Shown one piece after another: positions 58,224 through 64,000 of a stretch of 64,000 nucleotides of DNA (positions are counted from its first letter, which is position 1; every line of letters begins with the position of its first letter). The position numbers were made by a program, and so were the translations under genes. This stretch comes from Streptomyces sp. SA15 (GTDB lineage Bacteria > Actinomycetota > Actinomycetes > Streptomycetales > Streptomycetaceae): positions 1-64,000 of the forward strand of contig NZ_NTGE01000221.1 of NCBI RefSeq assembly GCF_002291145.1. The letters are read 5' to 3'. The notes under the pieces are model-generated. The model ran no database searches, was not told where the DNA came from, and saw only the letters and a list, made by a program, of their open reading frames with translations.

Positions 58224-60020
58224 CTACTTCTGGTAGATCGCCTCGATCTCGGTCGCGAAGTCCTTCGCCACCACGTTCCGCTTGAGCTTCAGGGACGGCG
58301 TGAGGTGGCCTGAATCCTCCGTGAACTGGGAGGGCAGAATGCGGAACTTCCGCACCGATTCCGCCTTCGACACCGCGGCGTTGCCGTCGTCGACAGCGCT
58401 CTGGATCGCCGCGAGCAGATCCGGATCCTGACACAGCGACGCCGCGGTGGAACCCTCCGGCTTGCCGTGCTCGGTGGCCCAGCGGCCCAGGAACTCCTCG
58501 TCGATGGTGACCAGCGCGCCCACGAACGGCCGCCCGTCGCCCACCACCATGCACTCCGCGACCAGCGCGTGGGCGCGGATACGGTCCTCGATCACGGCCG
58601 GAGCGACGTTCTTGCCGCCCGCGGTGACGATGATCTCCTTCTTGCGGCCGGTGATCCTCAGGTAGCCGTCCTCGTCTAGGGTGCCGATGTCACCGGTGTG
58701 GAACCAGCCGTCGGCCAGCGCCTCCTCGGTCGCGCCCGGGTTGTTCCAGTACCCCGTGAACAGGTGCTCGCCGTGCAGCAGCACCTCGCCGTCGTCCGCG
58801 ATCCGGACGACCGAGCCGGGCAGCGGCTGGCCGACCGTGCCGATCTTCTGGCGGTCCCAGGGGTTGAAGGCGGTGGCCGCGCAGGACTCGGTCAGGCCGT
58901 AGCCCTCCAGGACCGTGAAGCCGATGCCGCGGAAGAAGTGGCCGAGGCGCTCGCCCAGCGGGGCGCCGCCGGAGATGGCAAACTCGCCCTTGCCGCCGAG
59001 GACCGCGCGCAGCTTGCTGTAGACCAGCTTGTCGAAGGCCTTGTGCTTGATCTTCAGGCCGATCGACGGGCCCGACGGGGTGTCCAGCGCCTTGCTGTAG
59101 GCGATCGCGGTGTCGGCCGCCTTGTCGAAGATCTTGCCCTTGCCGTCCGCCTGGGCCTTGGCACGCGCCGAGTTGTAGACCTTCTCGAAGACACGGGGGA
59201 CGCCCAGGATCAGCGTCGGGCGGAACGAGGCCAGCTCGTCGGTGAGGTTCTTGATGTCCGGGACGAGGCCGAGCTTGATCGGTGCCAGCATCGGCGCGAC
59301 CTGCACAAGCCGTCCGAAGACGTGCGCGAGCGGCAGGAAGAGCAGGACGGAGCACTCGCCCGTGCGGAAGAGCGGCCGCATGCGCTCCACGACGTTGCCA
59401 CACTCGGCGAAGAAGCTGCGGTGGGTCAGGACGCACCCCTTGGGCCGTCCGGTGGTGCCGCTCGTGTACACGATGGTCGCCGGGTCGTCGGCCTTGGCGA
59501 GCGAGCCGCGCTCCTCCACGGCCTCGTCGGTGACGTCCTGTCCGAGACGCCCCAGCTCCTCCACGCCGCCGGCCTCGAGCTGCCAGACGTGCTTGAGAGC
59601 GGGCAGGCCGTCGCGCACCGACTCGACGGCGGCCGCGTGGTTGTCCATCTCGACGATGCAGGCGGTGGCACCCGAGTCGCTGAGGATCCACTGGACCTGC
59701 TCCGGCGAGCTGGTCTCGTACACCGGCACGGTGATCGCGCCCGCGCTCCAGATCGCGAAGTCGAGCAGCGTCCACTCGTACCGCGTCCGGGACATCAGGC
59801 CGACCCGGTCGCCCGGCTGGACACCGGAGGCGATGAGCCCCTTCGCGGCGGCGTGGACCTCGGCGAGGAAGGCGGTGGCCGTCACGTCCTGCCAGACACC
59901 GCCCACCTTGCGGGCGATGACGGCGACATCGGGGTGCTGCGCGGCGTTTCTACGGACGATGTCGGTGAGATTGCCGTCCGCAGGGACCTCGTACAAAGCC
60001 GGAAGGCTGAACTCGCGCAA
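58224..60020 (-). CDS. fadD15: Long-chain acyl-CoA ligase, FadD15-like
   Basis: 598 residues. The start is TTG at 60018-60020, supported by GAGGAG 9 nt upstream and by the family N terminus REFSLPALYEVP. AMP-forming domain motifs: TIVYTSGTTGRPKGCVLTHR, VLEGYGLTESCAATAFN, DGWFHTGDIGTLDEDGYL and ITGRKKEIIVTAGGKNVAP, with a C-terminal lysine in LTPSLKLKRN. Activates fatty acids at the membrane. Convergent with the cholesterol oxidase gene, 12 bp apart. Confidence 0.94.
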   Translation of the reverse strand: MREFSLPALYEVPADGNLTDIVRRNAAQHPDVAVIARKVGGVWQDVTATAFLAEVHAAAKGLIASGVQPGDRVGLMSRTRYEWTLLDFAIWSAGAITVPVYETSSPEQVQWILSDSGATACIVEMDNHAAAVESVRDGLPALKHVWQLEAGGVEELGRLGQDVTDEAVEERGSLAKADDPATIVYTSGTTGRPKGCVLTHRSFFAECGNVVERMRPLFRTGECSVLLFLPLAHVFGRLVQVAPMLAPIKLGLVPDIKNLTDELASFRPTLILGVPRVFEKVYNSARAKAQADGKGKIFDKAADTAIAYSKALDTPSGPSIGLKIKHKAFDKLVYSKLRAVLGGKGEFAISGGAPLGERLGHFFRGIGFTVLEGYGLTESCAATAFNPWDRQKIGTVGQPLPGSVVRIADDGEVLLHGEHLFTGYWNNPGATEEALADGWFHTGDIGTLDEDGYLRITGRKKEIIVTAGGKNVAPAVIEDRIRAHALVAECMVVGDGRPFVGALVTIDEEFLGRWATEHGKPEGSTAASLCQDPDLLAAIQSAVDDGNAAVSKAESVRKFRILPSQFTEDSGHLTPSLKLKRNVVAKDFATEIEAIYQK

Positions 60021-60335
60021 GACTGCTGCTCCTCATAGGGCGCCGGCGCCACGACGTGGTGTGATGCGACGGTCGGTCCAAGGCTCGGGCAGGTGCTCAA
60101 GGGCCTCACCCCGGGCCTTGGAGACACGGTGGTTGAATTCCAGAGCACGACTGGACTGCCCGGACGTTACCCGCCGGTATGGCTTCTTCGACAGGGGGCC
60201 CGGCGAGATGTTCGCTGCGTCACACAGATTGGTGTTCCTGAGCGCACAGTAGTCCAGGCACTAACTGACTGGCCAGTAACCGCAGGTCCTGTCGCCACTG
60301 TTCACGTATGCCGCACACGCTTACGCTTGATCGTC
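60021..60335. promoter_or_regulatory. Divergent region fadD15 / metallophosphoesterase
   Basis: A 315-bp gap. It contains the perfect palindrome ACTGGCCAGT (60268-60277) within CTAACTGACTGGCCAGTAAC, a pattern like TetR-family operators. The ribosome site of fadD15 is at its left edge. No gene is seen. Confidence 0.4.
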
Positions 60336-61133
60336 ATGGCACCCACACCAGCCCGAAACCGCAGGGCGCGCGTGCATGTGGTCAGTGACGTGCACGGCAA
60401 CGCCCGTGACCTGGCCCGCGCCGGCGACGGCGCGGACGCCCTGATCTGCCTGGGTGACCTGGTCCTCTTCCTCGACTACGCCGACCACTCGCGCGGCATC
60501 TTCCCCGACCTGTTCGGCGTCGAGAACGCCGACCGGATCGTCGCGCTGCGCACCGCCCGCCGCTACGAGGAGGCACGCGAGCTCGGTGCCCGGCTGTGGG
60601 CCGGTATCGACGGCGACCGGGCCGGGCTGATCGAGCAGGCGGTGCGGGGGCAGTACGCCGAGATGTTCGCCGCGTTCCCCACACCGACGTACGCCACCTA
60701 CGGCAATGTCGACATGCCGCCCCTGTGGCCGGAATACGCCGGTCCCGGCACGACCGTGCTGGACGGGGAACGGGTGGAGATCGGCGGCTGGGTGTTCGGC
60801 TTCGTCGGCGGCGGGCTCAGGACGCCGATGCGGACGCCGTACGAGATCAGCGACGAGGAGTACGCGGCGAAGATCGAGGCGGTGGGCGAGGTCGACGTGC
60901 TGTGCACGCACATCCCGCCGGAGGTGCCGGAACTCGTCTACGACACGGTCGCGCGCCGCTTCGAGCGGGGCAGCCGCGCCCTGCTGGACGCGATCCGCCG
61001 CACACGGCCCCGGTATTCGCTCTTCGGCCATGTCCACCAGCCGCTGGTGCGGCGGATGCGGATCGGGGCGACCGAATGCGTGAATGTGGGGCACTTCGCG
61101 GGGTCCGGGAAGCCGTGGGCGCTCGAATGGTGA
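60336..61133 (+). CDS. Calcineurin-like metallophosphoesterase
   Basis: 265 residues from ATG 60336. Dinuclear metal motifs in order: VVSDVHGN, CLGDLVLFLDYAD, YATYGNVDMPP, CTHIPPE and FGHVHQPL. Cytoplasmic. Substrate unknown; no signal peptide. It precedes the SRPBCC gene by 220 bp on the same strand. Confidence 0.92.
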   Translation: MAPTPARNRRARVHVVSDVHGNARDLARAGDGADALICLGDLVLFLDYADHSRGIFPDLFGVENADRIVALRTARRYEEARELGARLWAGIDGDRAGLIEQAVRGQYAEMFAAFPTPTYATYGNVDMPPLWPEYAGPGTTVLDGERVEIGGWVFGFVGGGLRTPMRTPYEISDEEYAAKIEAVGEVDVLCTHIPPEVPELVYDTVARRFERGSRALLDAIRRTRPRYSLFGHVHQPLVRRMRIGATECVNVGHFAGSGKPWALEW

Positions 61134-61353
61134 GCGTCTGGTTCGGGTCTCGGTCCGGTCTGGGGCCGGGCTGGTTCCTGTCTGCTTCGCGTCCGGTGGG
61201 CGTCCGGTGCGCGTCTCCCGACGACTTGCTGGTGGCGCGGGCGTATGGGGGTGAAGTCGGCCGGTCGCCTGCGCGGTAGCCTTCACGCTGCACCCGCGCG
61301 CAGGTTTGCGCACGGTGACGGACTACCGGCCCGTATCTGGAGGAGCCACGGCG

Positions 61354-61797
61354 ATGGCGGAACACACCAGCTCGAGCATCACGATCGAGGCGGCACCGGC
61401 CGACGTCATGGCGGTGATCGCCGACTTCGCCCGCTACCCGGACTGGACCGGTGAGGTGAAGGAGGCGGAGGTCCTGGCGACGGACAGCCAGGGGCGCGCC
61501 GAACAGGTCCGCCTCGTCATGGACGCCGGCGCCATCAAGGACGACCAGGTCCTCGGCTACACCTGGACGGGCGAACACGAGGTCTCCTGGACCCTGGTGA
61601 AGTCCCAGATGCTCCGCTCCCTCGACGGCTCGTACATCCTGAAGCCGGCGGGCGCGGGCGCGACGGAGGTCACCTACCAGCTGACGGTGGACGTCAAGAT
61701 CCCCATGCTGGGCATGATCAAGCGCAAGGCGGAGAAGGTCATCATCGACCGGGCGCTGGCGGGACTGAAGAAGAGGGTGGAGTCGGGGAGCAAGTAG
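61354..61797 (+). CDS. SRPBCC (START-like) family protein
   Basis: 147 residues from ATG 61354 with TGGAGGAG upstream. Helix-grip fold pattern: SSITIEAAPADVMAVIADFARYPDWTGEVKEAEVL, WTGEHEVSWTLVKS, then a long C-terminal helix (IKRKAEKVIIDRALAGLKKRVE). Such proteins bind lipids or polyketides in a central cavity. The mycobacterial counterpart Rv2185c lies next to an ArsA-like ATPase gene, as here. Confidence 0.88.
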   Translation: MAEHTSSSITIEAAPADVMAVIADFARYPDWTGEVKEAEVLATDSQGRAEQVRLVMDAGAIKDDQVLGYTWTGEHEVSWTLVKSQMLRSLDGSYILKPAGAGATEVTYQLTVDVKIPMLGMIKRKAEKVIIDRALAGLKKRVESGSK

Positions 61798-61820
61798 TCC
61801 ACCCCGCTGCGGCGGAACCA

Positions 61821-61854
61821 GGGCTGAACCCCAACATCCGTTACGGTTCAGCCC
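61821..61854 (+). promoter_or_regulatory. 10-bp inverted repeat abutting an ATG
   Basis: GGGCTGAACC (61821-61830) and GGTTCAGCCC (61845-61854) form a perfect inverted repeat that ends 1 bp before the next start codon and covers TACGGT (61842-61847), a likely -10. It may be an operator of a leaderless promoter. Confidence 0.5.
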
Positions 61855-61855
61855 C

Positions 61856-63025
61856 ATGCGCACCATCCTGATCACGGGCCCCGGCGGCAGCGGTCGTACC
61901 ACCACCGCGGCCGCCACCGCACTCACCGCCGCCCGTGAGGGCACCCGCACCCTGGTCATCAGTGCCGACCGCACCGACACGCTCGGTGCGGTCCTGGGTG
62001 ACACAACGGGCCCGGTCCCCCGAGAGGTCGCACCGAACCTCACGGCTTGGCGGCCGGACGCGGTCGAAGGCTTCCGGGACGACCTGACGGCGTTCCAAGC
62101 CCGCGCAGCGTCCGTTCTCGACCTGCTCGGCGCCTCCCGCCTGGACCCCGAGGAGGTCACCCCCCTCCCCGGCGCCGAGGAACTCACCCTGCTTCGCGCG
62201 CTGCGGGACGCGACCCTCGCCGAGGCACACGACCTGCTCGTCGTGGACCTGCCCCCCACTCCCCAGGCCCTCGCCCTCCTCGCCCTCCCGGAGGAGCTGC
62301 GCCGCTACCTGCGCCGCCTGCTCCCGCCCGAACGGCAGGCCGCCCGCGCCCTGCGCCCCGTCCTCGGCCGGCTCGCCGGTGTGCCCATGCCCGCGGAGTG
62401 GCTGTACGAGACGGCCGCGCGCTGGGACCTGGAACTCGCCGCCGTCGAGGCGGTCGTCGCGGACCGGAACACCGTCGTACGGCTGGTCGCCGAGCCCACC
62501 CCGGCCGGCGCCGACGCCGTACGCGACGCCACCCTCGGCCTCGCCCTGCGCGGCCTGCGCCCGGACTTCCTGGTGGCGACCCGGGTGCTCCCCGAGGCCG
62601 AGGCCGGCAGCTGGCTCGCCGGGCCCGTCGCGCAGCAGCGCAAAACGCTGGACGAGTGGCAGGCGTCGTACGACGTCCGGACCGTCGCCCACCTAGGCCG
62701 CGACCCGCGCGGTGTCGACGACCTGGCCGGCCTGGGCGTCCCGGGCGTCAAGGCCGAGCCCGCCACGGTCGAGTGGCCCGTCGTCGACCGGCACGCCGGG
62801 GACGGCGTGCTGGTCTGGCACATCCCGCTGCCCGGCGCGATACGCGACGAGCTGGACCTGATCCGGCGCGGCGACGAACTCGTCGTCAGCGCGGGGCAGT
62901 TCCGCCGGATCGTTCCGCTGCCGTCCGCCCTGCGCCGCTGCACCGTCGACGGGGCCGCCCTGCGTGATGGCGAGCTGCGGATCCGCTTCACCCCGGACCC
63001 GCGGCAATGGCCTCGGACACGGTGA
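61856..63025 (+). CDS. ArsA/GET3-like ATPase with altered P-loop
   Basis: 389 residues from ATG 61856. Starts with the deviant Walker motif of the ArsA/MinD group but both lysines are replaced: GPGGSGRTTT instead of GKGGVGKT. Walker B-like LLVVDLPPTPQAL follows at about residue 125, and a C-terminal HSP20-like beta domain (WHIPLPGAIRDELDLIRRGDELVVSAGQFRRIVPLP) is fused. The lost lysines make ATP hydrolysis doubtful. Neighbour of the SRPBCC gene, as in mycobacteria. Confidence 0.85.
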   Translation: MRTILITGPGGSGRTTTAAATALTAAREGTRTLVISADRTDTLGAVLGDTTGPVPREVAPNLTAWRPDAVEGFRDDLTAFQARAASVLDLLGASRLDPEEVTPLPGAEELTLLRALRDATLAEAHDLLVVDLPPTPQALALLALPEELRRYLRRLLPPERQAARALRPVLGRLAGVPMPAEWLYETAARWDLELAAVEAVVADRNTVVRLVAEPTPAGADAVRDATLGLALRGLRPDFLVATRVLPEAEAGSWLAGPVAQQRKTLDEWQASYDVRTVAHLGRDPRGVDDLAGLGVPGVKAEPATVEWPVVDRHAGDGVLVWHIPLPGAIRDELDLIRRGDELVVSAGQFRRIVPLPSALRRCTVDGAALRDGELRIRFTPDPRQWPRTR

Positions 63026-63082
63026 ACCGGGTACGCCCGTTCGGGTAACGTCGTAGAGACGAACCGTAGTCAGGAGTCCGTC

Positions 63083-63616
63083 ATGAGCGAAGAGCTCCCC
63101 CCGTCCGACGAATGGGGGTCCCCCCGGTCGAGCGAAGCCGAGAGTGGGGGAGAGCGCGAGGCCGTCGACGAGGTGCGGGCGACCGACGCCGACGCCTGGG
63201 CGACGGCGGTTGCCGAGGACCTCGCGGCCGAGAAGGCCCGCCGCCGTGCCGAGTACGGCCCGCCGCCGGGCTCGGCCGCCGAGGAGCTGCGCAAGCTGGT
63301 CGACACCGTCGCCGACAAGCTCTCCGGCCTGCAGTCCCCGCTGTTCGGGGCGGTCGCCGGGCCGGCCGCCCAGCAGGTGGTCAAGCAGGTCGTGCAGCAG
63401 GCCAAGGCAGCCGTCGAACCCGTCATCGAACGCAATCCGGACGTCTTCGATCATCTGGCCGCCGCCGGGAACGAACTGCTCGCCGCCTACCGCTCCGCCG
63501 TCGAGGCCCAGGAGCGACGCTGGACGACCCGCGAGACCGACCCGCGCGACCTGGACGAGGACCGCCGCGACCCGGGCGACGAGGCCGGTCCCGGCCAGCG
63601 CATCGACCTGGACTGA
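63083..63616 (+). CDS. DUF5304 family protein upstream of glkA
   Basis: 177 residues from ATG 63083 with CAGGAG upstream. Acidic N terminus, a helical centre (VKQVVQQAKAAVEPVIERNPDVFDHLAAAGNELL) and an Asp/Arg-rich C-terminal tail. No membrane segment. Codons 11-25 come from an embedded dispersed Streptomyces repeat (63114-63150). In S. coelicolor an open frame of this kind precedes glkA. Function unknown. Confidence 0.82.
   Translation: MSEELPPSDEWGSPRSSEAESGGEREAVDEVRATDADAWATAVAEDLAAEKARRRAEYGPPPGSAAEELRKLVDTVADKLSGLQSPLFGAVAGPAAQQVVKQVVQQAKAAVEPVIERNPDVFDHLAAAGNELLAAYRSAVEAQERRWTTRETDPRDLDEDRRDPGDEAGPGQRIDLD
63114..63150 (+). repeat. Dispersed Streptomyces repeat inside a coding sequence
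   Basis: GGGGGTCCCCCCGGTCGAGC followed by GAAGCCGAGAGTGGGGG is a sequence I recall as frequent between Streptomyces genes. Here it lies in frame in the DUF5304 gene and encodes GSPRSSEAESGG. Confidence 0.6.
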
Positions 63617-63732
63617 CGCGGGGATCCCCCTCGCCGCCGCCCGGCCCGTCCTCCATACGGACGACGGGAGGCCGACGGCAGGGCCTCGGGTACGGTTGGC
63701 CGTAGCGGGGCTCGACCGAAACTGAGGGATTC

Positions 63733-64000
63733 ATGGGACTCACCATCGGCGTCGACATCGGCGGCACGAAGATCGCGGCCGGCGTGGTCGACGAGGAAGG
63801 CAACATCCTCTCGACCTTCAAGGTGCCGACCCCCACCACACCCGAGGCCATCGTGGACGCCATCGCCTCGGCGGTGGAGGGCGCGCGCGCCGGGCACGAG
63901 ATCGTCGGCGTGGGTATCGGCGCCGCCGGATACGTCAACCGGCAGCGCTCCACGGTCTACTTCGCGCCCAACATCGACTGGCGCCAGGAGCCGCTGAAGG
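63733..64000 (+). CDS. glkA: ROK-family glucokinase, N-terminal part (cut by window edge)
   Basis: First 89 codons from ATG 63733 with GAGGGATTC upstream. Phosphate-binding motif LTIGVDIGGTKIAAGVVD and the following GVGIGAAGYVN identify a ROK sugar kinase. In Streptomyces GlkA phosphorylates glucose and is needed for carbon catabolite repression. The ROK zinc motif and catalytic Asp lie beyond the window. It follows the DUF5304 gene by 116 bp, as in S. coelicolor. Confidence 0.95.
   Translation, partial: MGLTIGVDIGGTKIAAGVVDEEGNILSTFKVPTPTTPEAIVDAIASAVEGARAGHEIVGVGIGAAGYVNRQRSTVYFAPNIDWRQEPLK

Noticed and set aside
1..64000. CRISPR arrays, tRNA, rRNA, prophage or biosynthetic gene cluster of the polyketide/peptide type
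   Set aside because: No repeat-spacer pattern, cloverleaf, rRNA or megasynthase sequence was seen on either strand.

Overview
The window is chromosomal DNA of very high G+C content with actinomycete gene style: many GTG starts, ATGA/GTGA stop-start overlaps, leaderless-looking starts and strong GC-rich hairpins. The gene set and order point to Streptomyces. From memory it resembles the S. coelicolor region running from sucB/lpdA to glkA. Much of it also follows the order of the Mycobacterium tuberculosis region around Rv2184c-Rv2215, so most of it is old actinobacterial core rather than an island.

Left part (1-20 kb): sucB (cut by the window edge), lpdA and pepA on the minus strand. Then comes a plus-strand group of five genes (4186-10786): a secreted polysaccharide deacetylase, a PelF-like GT4 glycosyltransferase, a ~12-TM membrane protein, a spherulin-4-like protein and a GH114 lipoprotein. 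Together they match the parts list of the fungal galactosaminogalactan / bacterial Pel systems. This is the most interesting system in the window. It is followed by the lower-ligand cobalamin genes cobS, cobT and a metallo-beta-lactamase-CobU fusion interleaved with membrane proteins and a methyltransferase, then an HtrA-type protease and a DUF3043 protein.

Middle (19-43 kb): pspA with a PspAA partner, a NarL-type two-component pair, nadA divergent from an A-type Fe-S carrier, a large acidic membrane protein, an adenosine-kinase-like PfkB enzyme and a cysteine desulfurase-TusA fusion. Then the respiratory block: ctaCDF, an L,D-transpeptidase, an orphan receiver, ctaE and qcrCAB, followed by trpD. 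A SAM-IV riboswitch and a six-codon leader ORF precede a class V aminotransferase. A minus-strand run (secreted protein, histidine kinase, response regulator, DASS-type permease, glycerate kinase) looks like a carboxylate/glycerate uptake unit.

Right part (47-64 kb): an Lrp-type RAM protein with a rhomboid protease, a zinc-ribbon protein, a NYN-domain RNase, two tandem NlpC/P60 endopeptidases, a lipoprotein metalloprotease whose 5' end carries an in-frame 230-bp MITE, GT87 and PimB'-like mannosyltransferases, a Tat-exported cholesterol-oxidase-type enzyme, a FadD15-like acyl-CoA ligase, a metallophosphoesterase, an SRPBCC protein, an ArsA-like ATPase, a DUF5304 protein and the start of the ROK glucokinase gene. 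I saw no tRNA, rRNA, CRISPR array or full insertion sequence.
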